A stretch of 64,000 nt of DNA from Luteibacter rhizovicinus (GCF_004342265.1 NZ_SMCS01000002.1:62001-126000), one strand, 5' to 3'. Positions 18,106 to 26,749 are shown, numbered from the stretch's first letter. Numbers and translations: made by a program. The notes: generated by a model not told the origin, from the sequence alone.

Positions 18106-19026
18106 TTACTGCAACGTCGAGGGGCCTTCGGAAGCATCGGCGCCGCTCAGCAGGTGCTCGGCGTCCACACGGTCGAACGTGTAACGGGTGGCGCAGAACT
18201 CGCAGATCACTTCGATCTCGCCGCCACGCTGTTCCAGCGTGGCCTCGATTTCGTCGCGCCCCAGCGAGCGAAGCATGGCATCCACGCGCTCGCGCGAGCA
18301 CGTGCAACCGAACGCCACTTCGCGCGGATCGTATAGCCGCACGGTTTCTTCGTGATACAGCCGGTACAGCAGATCTTCCGGACGCGTGGCGAGCATTTCG
18401 GCCATACCCAGCGTATTGGTGAGCTGACTCACGCGATTCCACGCATCCAGATCTTCTTCGGCCGCGCTGTGCCCGCCCTCGCCCGGCACCCGCTGCAGCA
18501 TCAGACCAACGGCCTGATCGCCGTCCGCGGCCAGCAGGATGCGGGCGGGCAACTGTTCGGATTTCTCGAAATAGTTTTCGATCGCGCCCGCCACATCGGG
18601 AGCATCGTCCAGGTCGACCAGGCCCTGGTAGCGTTGTCCACGCTCGGCCGTGCCAATGGTGATCGCCAGCATGGCCGCGGGCAGCTCCTTCAGGTCCAGC
18701 GGCGAAGGCAGATCGCCCTCCCAACGGGCAAGGCCGCGCAGGCGACCTTCGTCCGTGCATTCGGCGAACAACATACGAATCGCTCCATCGCTGCGAAATT
18801 CGAGCGACAGCGATCCTTCGAATTTGATATTGCCGGTCAGCAGCGCGCTGGCAGCGATGGACTGCCCCAGCAGATCGCGCAGCTCGTCCGGATATTCCGC
18901 ACGCGAGGCGATTTCGCGCCAGCTCGTGCCAAGACGCACCAGAACACCGCGCACGCCAGCGCGTTCCAGCATGAATCGGTGCAGTACGTCTTCGACGGGC
19001 ACCTGTTCGACGATGGGCTCAATCAC
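18106..19026 (-). CDS. hslO: Redox-regulated chaperone Hsp33
   Basis: A 306-residue protein with the C-terminal redox switch of Hsp33: C241-x-C243 in GCTCSRE and C275-x2-C278 in VICEFCATRY, which bind zinc when reduced. Oxidation releases zinc and activates the holdase. The chaperone core includes the conserved GNIKFEGSLSLEF region. I chose a GTG start at 19026 because GGAGG lies seven bases upstream; the open frame extends further, but the added 64 residues do not look like Hsp33. The gene is cytoplasmic, monocistronic and divergent from mtgA. Confidence 0.94.
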   Translation of the reverse strand: MIEPIVEQVPVEDVLHRFMLERAGVRGVLVRLGTSWREIASRAEYPDELRDLLGQSIAASALLTGNIKFEGSLSLEFRSDGAIRMLFAECTDEGRLRGLARWEGDLPSPLDLKELPAAMLAITIGTAERGQRYQGLVDLDDAPDVAGAIENYFEKSEQLPARILLAADGDQAVGLMLQRVPGEGGHSAAEEDLDAWNRVSQLTNTLGMAEMLATRPEDLLYRLYHEETVRLYDPREVAFGCTCSRERVDAMLRSLGRDEIEATLEQRGGEIEVICEFCATRYTFDRVDAEHLLSGADASEGPSTLQ

Positions 19027-19148
19027 GGTAGTCCTCCGGGTCAAGCCGCGAAAGATGGGGGTTCCGGAGCGCGGGGGCAAGGCGCCGCCGCCGGACTCAT
19101 GCGTCGCGGGCAAACGTATACTGCCGCATCCCTCGCCATGCCGACACC

Positions 19149-19886
19149 ATGAGCCCCGAACACCGACCGACAGTCCGCCGCCGTATCGTTCGCATGCTCG
19201 CCGTTCTTGCGGTGTCATGGCTGGCGCTGTCCTGCTTCGTCGTACTGGCGCTGCGCTTCATCCCGCCCTGGACCAGCGCCATGATGATGGAACGCCGTGT
19301 AGACGCCGTACTGCAGGGAGAAAAGGACTTCACACTACGCCATCGATGGGTTGCGTGGTCGCAGGTATCGTCCCAGGTGCCGCTGGCCATGGTCGCGGCG
19401 GAAGACCAGAAATTCCCGTTTCATCACGGTTTCGACGTGGACGCGATCCAGGATGCCATCGATGCCGCCGACGACGGCAAGCGCCTGCGCGGCGCCAGCA
19501 CTATCAGCCAGCAGGTCGCCAAGAACCTGTTCCTCTGGAACGGTCGCAGCTTCGTGCGCAAGGGACTCGAGGCGTACTTCACGGTACTTATCGAGACTCT
19601 CTGGCCGAAGCAGCGCATCCTCGAGGTCTATATGAATATCGCGGAGCTGGGCGACGGCGTTTATGGCGTCGGCGCGGCCAGCGACGCGTTCTACCGGCAG
19701 TCGCCCGCCCAGCTTTCCCAGAGCCAGGCCGCGCGGCTGGCGGCGGTACTACCCAATCCCAGGAAACTCCGTGTCGACGCGCCCAGCGCATACGTGCAGC
19801 GTCGCACGACCTGGATCACACAGCAGATGGCACACCTCGGCGGACCGGATTACGTTACCCGCCGGAATCCATCGAGCACACGCTGA
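19149..19886 (+). CDS. mtgA: Monofunctional biosynthetic peptidoglycan transglycosylase
   Basis: A 245-residue protein with one N-terminal transmembrane helix (about residues 15-37) and a glycosyltransferase family 51 domain. Family motifs are present: the catalytic Glu in AAEDQKFPFHHGFD, RGASTISQQVAKNLFLW, and the second Glu region ILEVYMNIAELG. There is no transpeptidase domain, so it is the MtgA type. It polymerises lipid II into glycan strands on the outer face of the inner membrane. A GtrB-like glycosyltransferase gene begins only three bases after its stop. Confidence 0.95.
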   Translation: MSPEHRPTVRRRIVRMLAVLAVSWLALSCFVVLALRFIPPWTSAMMMERRVDAVLQGEKDFTLRHRWVAWSQVSSQVPLAMVAAEDQKFPFHHGFDVDAIQDAIDAADDGKRLRGASTISQQVAKNLFLWNGRSFVRKGLEAYFTVLIETLWPKQRILEVYMNIAELGDGVYGVGAASDAFYRQSPAQLSQSQAARLAAVLPNPRKLRVDAPSAYVQRRTTWITQQMAHLGGPDYVTRRNPSSTR

Positions 19887-19889
19887 AGG

Positions 19890-20819
19890 ATGGACATGCA
19901 ATCGTTAATCGTCGTCGTTCCCGCCTATAACGAGGCCGATGTACTCCCCGCATTCCACGGACGGCTTATGGCCGTGCTGGACGCCATGCCCATCGCGAGC
20001 CGCGTGCTCTACGTCGACGACGGCAGCGCGGATAACACCTGGTCGCTCATCGACAGCCTGTCCACCGCCGACGAGCGCGTCGGGGCGATCCGGCTATCGC
20101 GCAATTTCGGCAAGGAAGCGGCCATGACGGCCGGTCTCGACCGTGCCGACGCCGATGCGGTCGTCGTCATCGATGCCGATCTGCAGGATCCGCCGGAACT
20201 CATTCCCGACCTGCTGGCACGCGCCCGCGAAGGCTTCGATGTCGTCTACGCCACGCGCGCCGCGCGGGACGGCGAAACGGCATTCAAGCGTTTTACGTCC
20301 GCCGCGTTCTACCGCGTCATGGAACGTCTTTCGGATACGCCCGTTCCCCGCGACACGGGCGACTTCCGCCTGATGTCGCGCCGCGCGGTCAAGGCGCTCG
20401 GCGCCCTGCGCGAACGGCAGCGATTCATGAAGGGACTGTTCGCATGGGTGGGTTACCGGCAGACGTCGCTCGTTTATCACCGCGACCCGCGCCTCGCCGG
20501 CAAGACGAAATGGAATTACTGGCGCCTGCTCAATCTTGCGATCGAAGGCCTGACTTCGTTTTCCACGGCGCCGCTGCGGCTGGCCACCTGGCTCGGACTG
20601 TCTGCCGCGCTGTTCTCGTTCGTCTACGCGATGTGGATACTGATCAAGGTGCTGTTCTGGGGCGACCCGGTGCGCGGCTACCCGACGCTGATGATCGTTA
20701 TCCTCTTCCTGGGCGGCGCACAGCTCCTGGCTCTCGGCGTCATCGGCGAATACGTCGGTCGCACCTATGCCGAAAGCAAGCAGCGTCCCCTCTACTACGT
20801 GGACGAAGAGCGTCCGTAG
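19890..20819 (+). CDS. Family 2 glycosyltransferase, GtrB/polyprenyl-phosphate type
   Basis: A 309-residue protein with a GT-A domain (VVVPAYNEADVL, VDDGSADNTWSLID, metal-binding DADLQDPPELI) followed by two C-terminal transmembrane helices (about 230-255 and 265-290). This is the layout of GtrB/DPMS-like enzymes, which transfer a sugar from a nucleotide donor to undecaprenyl phosphate on the cytoplasmic face. The gene follows mtgA closely and is probably co-transcribed, but the acceptor pathway is not evident here. A paralogue with the same DADLQDPPEL motif lies at 51471. Confidence 0.9.
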   Translation: MDMQSLIVVVPAYNEADVLPAFHGRLMAVLDAMPIASRVLYVDDGSADNTWSLIDSLSTADERVGAIRLSRNFGKEAAMTAGLDRADADAVVVIDADLQDPPELIPDLLARAREGFDVVYATRAARDGETAFKRFTSAAFYRVMERLSDTPVPRDTGDFRLMSRRAVKALGALRERQRFMKGLFAWVGYRQTSLVYHRDPRLAGKTKWNYWRLLNLAIEGLTSFSTAPLRLATWLGLSAALFSFVYAMWILIKVLFWGDPVRGYPTLMIVILFLGGAQLLALGVIGEYVGRTYAESKQRPLYYVDEERP

Positions 20820-20919
20820 CCCTCCGGGAGGCGTGCCTTCACCTGACCGTTACCCCCGCAGGCAATGCGGGAGGTAGACTGACCGCGACAGCGTTTCACG
20901 ACCATCCGGGAGGGAAGCA

Positions 20920-21348
20920 ATGCGCCAGGTGAAGCATCTGCTGGAAACCAAGGGAACGAAGGTTTATTCCATAGCGCCCGACGTACCGGTGCTTGAGGCG
21001 GTCAAGCAAATGGCCGAGCGCGGCGTCGGTGCCCTGGTGGTATTACGCGGCGATCGTCTCGCCGGCATCGTTTCCGAGCGCGATTACGCACGCAAGGTCA
21101 TTCTGAGAGGCCGCTCCTCGTCCGACACCGCCGTTTCGGAAATCATGACCGAGCCGGTGCTTACCGTAGGCGCCGAAGCCTCGGTGGACGATTGCATGCG
21201 TCTTTGCACGGATAGCCACATCCGCCATCTTCCCGTCGTCGACGGCGATCGCGTCATCGGCATGATCTCGATCGGCGATCTGGTGAAGGCCGTGATCGAC
21301 GAGCAAGCCGAGGAAATCGGCCAGTTGCATCGTTACATCGCAGGCTAA
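20920..21348 (+). CDS. Two-CBS-domain protein
   Basis: A 142-residue protein made of two CBS modules (about 8-65 and 75-132), recognisable from GALVVLRGDRLAGIVSERDY and HLPVVDGDRVIGMISIGDL. CBS pairs bind adenosine nucleotides and usually regulate a partner. No partner domain is fused and the target is unknown. The start is well marked by GGGAGGGAAGCA just before the ATG. Its stop overlaps the convergent MFS gene by four bases. Confidence 0.9.
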   Translation: MRQVKHLLETKGTKVYSIAPDVPVLEAVKQMAERGVGALVVLRGDRLAGIVSERDYARKVILRGRSSSDTAVSEIMTEPVLTVGAEASVDDCMRLCTDSHIRHLPVVDGDRVIGMISIGDLVKAVIDEQAEEIGQLHRYIAG

Positions 21349-22625
21349 CCTCGTTCTTCGGGAAGCAGATCGGGCGCGCGGGCAGCCCTGCGCGCCACGA
21401 CCGTGGCCAGGCCCGAGAGGGCGGCGCAGATCAAACCGAGACCCGCGATCGTCACGCCCACGCCGCGCAACGCCTGGATGCTGGTGGTCACCAGAAGATC
21501 GCCGAAGCGCCAGACCGTGGTCTCGATGAAGTTCTTGCCCTTGTAGCGCGCCTCGCGAGGCATGCGCGTATAGAGAGCATCCGACGCCGGCTTGGTCATG
21601 CCGTACGCCAGTCCCCGCGTGCCAATCTGAACAATGGTCAGCAATGAAATCGCCACGCCGAACATCTGGATGTCGGGCGTGCCGAAAATCGCCACCAGCG
21701 CAAGCAGGACGAAATTCACCACCGAAGGAACCACCAAGCCCCAGCCCGCACCGAACCGGCGCAGGATCAGCGGCGTAAGCGTGACCTGGAGCAACGCACC
21801 CAACAGATTGATCGCCAGGTCCAGATGCGCATAGAAAGCGGTGCGGGCGGCATTGTCGAGATAGTGCGCCTTCGCATAATCGGCAACGAGCGCGTAGGCC
21901 ATCGTGGCAATGCCGTCGCTCAACAGCATGAGGAAAGCCATGTTGCGCAGGAATGGCTGCGACCAGGCGGCCTTCACGCCTTCCAGCAACGAACCGCCGA
22001 TGGGTTCCTGCTCTTTCGCATGAACACCGGATTCGGCATCGCGACGGGCAAGCACCAGGAGCAGCCCCAGCGCGATCAGCAGGACGACCGCCGAGACGAC
22101 AAGCAGCGGCGCCACACCGACCAACCCGACCAGAGCCGACGTCAACGCCGGACCGCACAACGCACCGCCCATGCCGCCCAGCGCGATCAGCGAGAACAGG
22201 CGCCGCGCCTGCGCGCTGTCGTAAATGTCCGCCATGAAGCTCCAGAAGAGAGACACGACGAACAGATTGAAAACGCTGACCCAAACGAAGAACACGCGTC
22301 CCAGGGCCTTCGCGCCGATCTGATCCTGAATGAGAAAAGCGGGTATGAACGCCACGAGACAGACCACGAAGAACACGTAGCTGACGATAAGCACGCGTCG
22401 TCGCGGAAAGCGGGAAACCACCCAGCCGAACACCGGGGTCAGCAGCAGCATCACTACAAACGTGATGGCGTAGAAGGCTGGCAACCCGGCCGCCCCCACC
22501 GCGCCGCTCAGCTGATCGCGTACCGGACGAATGATGTAGTAGGACGTCATCACGAAAAAAAATGCGATGGACGAAAGCGCAAGAGCGGGGCCCTCACCAG
22601 AGGCGACTTGTCGACGTGTGTTCAC
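21345..22625 (-). CDS. Major facilitator superfamily transporter
   Basis: About 426 residues with some twelve hydrophobic segments and a polar central loop around residues 190-205, as in MFS carriers. Positively charged motifs such as SRFPRRRVL follow helix pairs. The early YYIIRPVRDQLSG is distinctive but I cannot assign a substrate. The start is taken as GTG at 22625 because it overlaps the stop of a small upstream gene as GTGA, which suggests translational coupling; an alternative start at 22664 would add 13 residues. It acts in the inner membrane. Confidence 0.87.
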   Translation of the reverse strand: MNTRRQVASGEGPALALSSIAFFFVMTSYYIIRPVRDQLSGAVGAAGLPAFYAITFVVMLLLTPVFGWVVSRFPRRRVLIVSYVFFVVCLVAFIPAFLIQDQIGAKALGRVFFVWVSVFNLFVVSLFWSFMADIYDSAQARRLFSLIALGGMGGALCGPALTSALVGLVGVAPLLVVSAVVLLIALGLLLVLARRDAESGVHAKEQEPIGGSLLEGVKAAWSQPFLRNMAFLMLLSDGIATMAYALVADYAKAHYLDNAARTAFYAHLDLAINLLGALLQVTLTPLILRRFGAGWGLVVPSVVNFVLLALVAIFGTPDIQMFGVAISLLTIVQIGTRGLAYGMTKPASDALYTRMPREARYKGKNFIETTVWRFGDLLVTTSIQALRGVGVTIAGLGLICAALSGLATVVARRAARAPDLLPEERG

Positions 22626-22807
22626 GTGAGGTCCGGTAGAAGAGGGGCTTGTGCGGCGCGGCAAAGCCTAGCATGGGTATCCACCTTAGCGTCGGCGCCC
22701 ATCTGGCCGCCACCCCGGCCCGTTCCCGGCACGCCGTACGCGTTGTGGGCAGCGCTGAAGTAAAAGACAATGGCCGCGACAATGATCGAGAGTACGATCA
22801 GCAGCAT
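22622..22807 (-). CDS. Small single-pass membrane protein upstream of the MFS gene
   Basis: A 61-residue protein whose first ~22 residues form one transmembrane helix (LLIVLSIIVAAIVFYF); the rest is a short polar tail rich in Gly and Ala. The start is well supported: AAAGGA lies five bases before the ATG. The stop TGA overlaps the GTG start of the MFS gene. I recognise no family. Candidate roles are a leader that couples translation, or a small subunit of the transporter. Confidence 0.65.
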   Translation of the reverse strand: MLLIVLSIIVAAIVFYFSAAHNAYGVPGTGRGGGQMGADAKVDTHARLCRAAQAPLLPDLT

Positions 22808-22859
22808 CCAGTTCCTTTACCCGCGGCGTGTCCCCACGCCTCAATGCCGCGAGAACAGC

Positions 22860-24194
22860 ATGTCGTTTCGTTTCGCCCTTCTGCTCGCTACCGCCCTGCC
22901 CTGTGCCCTGGTCGCCACCAAGGTCGCCGCCGCACCGCCCCCGCCCCCCACCAAGCTCCCCGTCGTGCACGTAGACCCCGAGGCGCAGCATCTGCCGCCC
23001 GAGCGCGTGCGCGCCACGATCGAAAGCTATAAGAAATGGCTGGATGAAGTCGAAGCCCGCGATGGTGCTCCCGCCGTCGTCACGGCGCTCGTTGTCGATG
23101 ACAAAGTCGTCTACGAACGCGCCATCGGCTACGCCAACGCAAAAACGCACGAAGCCGCCACGCCGGAAACGGTGTTCCGTCTCGCGTCCCTTTCGAAGGC
23201 CTTCGCTACCGGCGTCACCGCCGTCCTTGTACGCGCAGGCACGCTGAGCTGGGATACCAAGCTCATCGACACCATTCCGTATTTCAAGCTGAAGGATATG
23301 CAGGCCGCGCAGCAGGCGACGGTGCGCGACATCCTCGGTCAGCGCCTGGGCCTTCCGCGCAATACGTACGATGCGATGCTGGAAGCCGACGCGCCTTACG
23401 AAGAACTGGTCCGCAAGCTCGACGAGGTCGACCTCTCGTGCAACGTCGGTCAGTGCTATGGCTACCAGAACGTCGCCTTCAGCATGATTGGCGACGTGAT
23501 CTACGCCACCACGGGCGACTATTTCTTTCGCCAGGTAGAGCGGCGGATCTTCCAGCCCCTGGGAATGAATAACGCCAGTTACGGGCGCGACGCGCTGGAG
23601 GCCAGCAAGAGCTGGGCCCGGCCACATCGTGGCGGTCCGCACAACTGGATTCCGTACGAGCCGAACGATAGCTATTACCGCGTGGCCCCCGCCGCTGGCG
23701 TGAACGCCAGCCTGCGCGACATGGAGCAGTGGCTGATGGCGCAGATGGGCGGGCGGCCGGACGTGCTGCCCACGCCCTCCCTCGACGTGCTGCATGCACC
23801 CGAAGTGTCGACGCCCTCCGAGGAGCGCTCGCTCCCATGGCGACGCGCACGGGTCACCGATGCCCATTACGCACTCGGCTGGCGTGTCTTCAAGTACGCC
23901 GACGAAACGCTGATCTATCACGCTGGCGCCGTCTCCGGTTACCGCACGATGATCGGCTTCTTCCCGAAATACCACGCAGGCGTCGTCACGATGTGGAACG
24001 CCGCGAGTCCGATGCCCGCCGGCCTGATGCCGATGGTGTTCGACAGCATGCTCGGATTGCCGCACGTCGACTGGGCAGGTGTGGAGAGCGCGGCACCGGC
24101 GACGCATGCCGCGCCGGCGAAGTCGAAAGGCAAGGCGGCGGGTACGAAGAAGTCCAAGGCGAAGACGGCGAGCAAGAAGAAAGCGAAGCCCTGA
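22860..24194 (+). CDS. Exported serine hydrolase of the beta-lactamase/penicillin-binding fold, lysine-rich tail
   Basis: A 444-residue protein with a signal peptide (residues 1-25), a proline run, and a class C beta-lactamase/DD-peptidase-like domain. Active-site elements are visible: S110-x-x-K113 in LASLSKAF, Y202-x-N204 in GYQN, and HAG in IYHAGAVSG at the KTG position. The family includes beta-lactamases, esterases and peptidases, so resistance activity should not be assumed. The last ~30 residues are almost only Ala, Lys, Ser and Thr (for example KKSKAKTASKKKAKP), an unusual cationic tail. I chose the ATG at 22860 because it gives a proper signal peptide. Confidence 0.9.
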   Translation: MSFRFALLLATALPCALVATKVAAAPPPPPTKLPVVHVDPEAQHLPPERVRATIESYKKWLDEVEARDGAPAVVTALVVDDKVVYERAIGYANAKTHEAATPETVFRLASLSKAFATGVTAVLVRAGTLSWDTKLIDTIPYFKLKDMQAAQQATVRDILGQRLGLPRNTYDAMLEADAPYEELVRKLDEVDLSCNVGQCYGYQNVAFSMIGDVIYATTGDYFFRQVERRIFQPLGMNNASYGRDALEASKSWARPHRGGPHNWIPYEPNDSYYRVAPAAGVNASLRDMEQWLMAQMGGRPDVLPTPSLDVLHAPEVSTPSEERSLPWRRARVTDAHYALGWRVFKYADETLIYHAGAVSGYRTMIGFFPKYHAGVVTMWNAASPMPAGLMPMVFDSMLGLPHVDWAGVESAAPATHAAPAKSKGKAAGTKKSKAKTASKKKAKP

Positions 24195-24311
24195 TGGTCG
24201 GACGCCGCAACCAACGCGGCGATGCGGGTGACCGGCAAAGACCTCACCCGCGCGCCGTCGCTCCTGCGCAGGGGCGACGGTGAGGAATACAGGTACTGAG
24301 GGAATTCACAC

Positions 24312-24345
24312 AAAAAAAGGCGCGCCCTCCCGGGCGCGCCTTTTT
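24312..24345. terminator. Bidirectional intrinsic terminator
   Basis: A 9-bp stem GGCGCGCCC/GGGCGCGCC (24319-24327 with 24332-24340) with an A-run before and a T-run after. It separates the hydrolase gene from the convergent TonB-like gene and can serve both. Confidence 0.9.
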
Positions 24346-24362
24346 CGCTTCCCACCCGGAAC

Positions 24363-25424
24363 TCAGCGCCCCAGATTGAACAGGATGCGGCGACGCAGCG
24401 TCACCGGCATCGGTTCGCCGTTACGCATGGCGGGCTTGAACTCCCAGCGACCCACCGCGTCGAGCGCGGCGCGATCGAAGACATGCTTGGGCTGCGAGTC
24501 GACGACCGATACATTGGTCACCACACCCTGGCCGTCGACGCTGAGTTCGACATCCACCCAGCCTTCCTGATTGGCACGCATCGCAGCCGTCGGATAGCGC
24601 GGACGAACCTGCTTGGTAAGCACCGCATCGCTGATCGCATCCCCATCCCCACCTGCCGCTGCCGCTGGTTTCGCCGCTGCCGGTTTCGCCGCGCCGACAA
24701 CCGCCGCCGATGCCTGTTGCTGCTGCGCCAGGCGAGCCGCCTGCTCACGCGCGACCTGCTGACGCTGCGCCTCGGCTACCTGATCGGCAGCCTGCTGCTT
24801 GGCCGCCGCCGCTGCGGTCTGCGCTGCGAGCTGCTGTTGCTTCTGCTGGTCCAGTGCCGCCTGCTGCTCGCGATCGAGCGTCTTGCGCTGCGCGTCCAGC
24901 TTCGAGCGCAGGATCGTCAGCGTGTAATTTTCCGGATCGGCCTTGGCCAGCAGATCGATTTCACGCTGCGCCTCGCCGAAGTCCCGCTGATTGATCGTCT
25001 GCTCGGTCGCCGTCGCCCCGAACGGGAAGGTTTCGCGAAGCGCGTCGGCGGCCACCGGGTGGCCAGGCTGCTTCTCGAGCACCTTCATATAGAACTCGAA
25101 TGCGTTGTTTCCCGCCGGCGCGACGAGACGCTGCTCGTTCATTGCCTTGCGAGCCTCGGCCAGGAGCTGGTCGACACTGAGCGATTCGACGTTGGCCACG
25201 GGCGGCGCGGCTTTTGCGGCGGCAGCCGTCGGCGCCACTGCCCCGACCGGCGCGATGCCCTGATTGGCGTCGCGGTAGGGTTTGACAATGAGGAACCAGG
25301 CAGCGATGGCAAGCGCCAGAACAATGACCATCACGGCCAGGACAACGGGGCTGACGGCCCCGCGCACGCGCATGCGTGCCGGAATGCGGTTTCGGGTTTG
25401 CATGGTTGCTCGCTGCAGGTTCAT
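24363..25424 (-). CDS. TonB-like energy transducer protein
   Basis: A 353-residue protein with one N-terminal transmembrane helix (about 25-47), a periplasmic stretch containing a long Gln/Ala-rich coiled coil (~190-255), and a C-terminal TonB domain (VRPRYPTAAMRANQEGWVDV, VSVVDSQPKHVFDRAAL, RWEFKP). TonB proteins link the proton-motive force to outer-membrane receptors. No ExbB, ExbD or receptor gene is adjacent, so it may be one of several TonB paralogues. The coiled coil replaces the usual Pro-Lys spacer. The start at 25424 is chosen from topology; 25403 is also possible. Confidence 0.87.
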   Translation of the reverse strand: MNLQRATMQTRNRIPARMRVRGAVSPVVLAVMVIVLALAIAAWFLIVKPYRDANQGIAPVGAVAPTAAAAKAAPPVANVESLSVDQLLAEARKAMNEQRLVAPAGNNAFEFYMKVLEKQPGHPVAADALRETFPFGATATEQTINQRDFGEAQREIDLLAKADPENYTLTILRSKLDAQRKTLDREQQAALDQQKQQQLAAQTAAAAAKQQAADQVAEAQRQQVAREQAARLAQQQQASAAVVGAAKPAAAKPAAAAGGDGDAISDAVLTKQVRPRYPTAAMRANQEGWVDVELSVDGQGVVTNVSVVDSQPKHVFDRAALDAVGRWEFKPAMRNGEPMPVTLRRRILFNLGR

Positions 25425-25600
25425 CGATACGCGCGCCCCCTGATGGCTTGAAGCGGAAGACCCCCCGTCTCCCGCAGCGCGGATGTGGCTGAAAGGTAAC
25501 TGCAATAGAGCCACGGGTCCAGCAAATGAACCTAGGAGGTTTTCTTGGGGGCCGAAACGAAGAACCCCGACACGAGGGCCGGGGTCAAGTCTTCGAGTGT

Positions 25601-25626
25601 CTCCCTGCGCTGGGCACCGCAGGGAG
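25601..25626. other. Hairpin downstream of metJ
   Basis: A 9-bp stem CTCCCTGCG/CGCAGGGAG (25601-25609 with 25618-25626) lies 40 bases past the metJ stop on the minus strand. A second GC hairpin (CCCCG...CGGGG, about 25565-25584) follows. Neither has a clean T-run, so termination is possible but not certain. Confidence 0.5.
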
Positions 25627-25665
25627 ATAATTCGAAACGACAGCTCTTTCTTATTAGTGTGAAGC

Positions 25666-26025
25666 TTACTTCTTGGCCTTGGCGGCCTTGGTCGCGCGTA
25701 CCACCTTGGCAGCGGCAACCTTCTTGGTAGCAGCCTTGCGCGGAGCAGCCTTGCGCACGGCCTTCTTCACAGCCTTCTTCACCGCCTTCTTGGCGGCAAC
25801 CTTCTTCGCGGGTGCCTTGCGGGCAACCTTCTTCGCGGCGGCCTTCTTGGCCGGCGACTTGCGGGCTACGGTCTTCTTGGCAGCGGCCTTGCGAGCACCG
25901 GTTGCCTTCTTCGCGACCGGCTTACGGGTCGATGCTTTCTTCACCGCGGTCTTCTTCACGGCGGCCTTTTTGGTGGCCTTCTTGGCCGCGGATTTCTTGG
26001 CAGTGGCTTTCTTGGTTGTAGCCAT
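25666..26025 (-). CDS. Possible internal-start product: histone H1-like protein alone
   Basis: In the same frame as metJ, an ATG at 26025 ([11 protein letters not shown]) would yield a 119-residue Ala/Lys-rich basic protein without the MetJ domain. GAGGAG lies 12 bases upstream, a somewhat long spacing. The sequence from this Met looks like a natural start of a nucleoid-associated histone-like protein. Both products may be made, or only one. Confidence 0.4.
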   Translation of the reverse strand: MATTKKATAKKSAAKKATKKAAVKKTAVKKASTRKPVAKKATGARKAAAKKTVARKSPAKKAAAKKVARKAPAKKVAAKKAVKKAVKKAVRKAAPRKAATKKVAAAKVVRATKAAKAKK

Positions 26026-26259
26026 GGTTCGTCTCAGCTCCTCATCAGTTGGCAGTGGTTGCCCAGTAAAAGCGTGGAGGAACGCTTCGACCAGCAGATC
26101 GCTGTTCGTCGCGTGCCTCAGGTTATTCACCTGGCGGCGAGTGCGTTCATCGGATAGCAGACGCAACACGTGCAGCGGAATCGAGACAGTGATCTTGCGT
26201 ACCGCTCCCGCTTTGTAACCGTGTTCGACATACGGCCTGATGAATTTTCCCATTCCCAT
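25666..26259 (-). CDS. metJ: MetJ methionine repressor fused to a histone H1-like lysine-rich tail
   Basis: This 197-residue frame begins with a MetJ ribbon-helix-helix domain. Segments such as [27 protein letters not shown] and [13 protein letters not shown] match E. coli MetJ closely, including the DNA-contacting beta strand. The match ends near residue 77, before the last helices of the 104-residue enterobacterial protein. The remainder (79-197) is made of Ala/Lys repeats (AAKK, KAPAKK, AVKK) typical of histone H1/AlgP-like proteins. Met79 could start a separate histone-like protein: GAGGAG lies 12 bases before it. The protein should bind DNA and, if SAM binding is kept, repress methionine genes; the tail would add non-specific DNA binding. 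Confidence 0.88.
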   Translation of the reverse strand: MGMGKFIRPYVEHGYKAGAVRKITVSIPLHVLRLLSDERTRRQVNNLRHATNSDLLVEAFLHAFTGQPLPTDEELRRTMATTKKATAKKSAAKKATKKAAVKKTAVKKASTRKPVAKKATGARKAAAKKTVARKSPAKKAAAKKVARKAPAKKVAAKKAVKKAVKKAVRKAAPRKAATKKVAAAKVVRATKAAKAKK

Positions 26260-26272
26260 ATCACCCGTTCCC

Positions 26273-26284
26273 CGTCAATTGACG
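26273..26284. promoter_or_regulatory. Perfect 12-bp palindrome between promoter and start of metJ
   Basis: CGTCAATTGACG is a perfect palindrome placed where a repressor could block transcription. It is not a tandem met box (AGACGTCT), so MetJ binding is only a possibility. Confidence 0.4.
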
Positions 26285-26287
26285 CAA

Positions 26288-26316
26288 AAGCTATTCCTGA
26301 ACATACCCGCTGTCAA
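26288..26316 (-). promoter_or_regulatory. Candidate sigma70 promoter of metJ
   Basis: On the minus strand a perfect -35 TTGACA (26311-26316) is followed after 17 bases by TAGCTT (26288-26293) as a weak -10. The metJ ATG lies about 30 bases further on. Confidence 0.5.
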
Positions 26317-26711
26317 TAAAATTTGGTCATGAAATTAAGACCTTGCGGGTGGTTTATAGCACCCCCGAATTACGCCACAGGGGCATCCGGGGGCACGTTT
26401 CGCATACCTTCGATAATCGTTTGGATGTCCAAAGACAACCCGTGCAATCGAGTACGAATGCGACAAAAACACCTTAAAAAAAGCTATTTTCTTAACAACC
26501 GTCCGCAGCGCTCTCCGCGGGAGGTTCGCGATCTAGCGAAGCGAAACGTTGCGCGCTGGAGCTCGGCCCAACCCCGATTTCGGGGCATGAACGGAAGTCG
26601 ACTGAGGTGAAAAAAAATTTCCCGATCGACCGCCATTCTGGTCCGGAATGGTCGCTTCGACACCCTTTCGCGGTCGCCGAGGCAAACCGACGCGGTCGCA
26701 CCGCAGACAAA

Positions 26712-26749
26712 AAAAGATGCCGGTCGCGGACGACCGGCATCTTTTTTTT
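26712..26749. terminator. Intrinsic terminator of gcvH
   Basis: A perfect 15-bp stem (26712-26726 with 26731-26745, loop CGGA) with A-tract and T-tract flanks. It lies 16 bases past the gcvH stop on the minus strand. Confidence 0.92.

Noticed and set aside
25666..26218. A 181-codon frame antisense to the lysine-rich tail
   Set aside because: It is the complement of Lys/Ala codons and gives Phe/Ala/Leu repeats that only look like a membrane protein.
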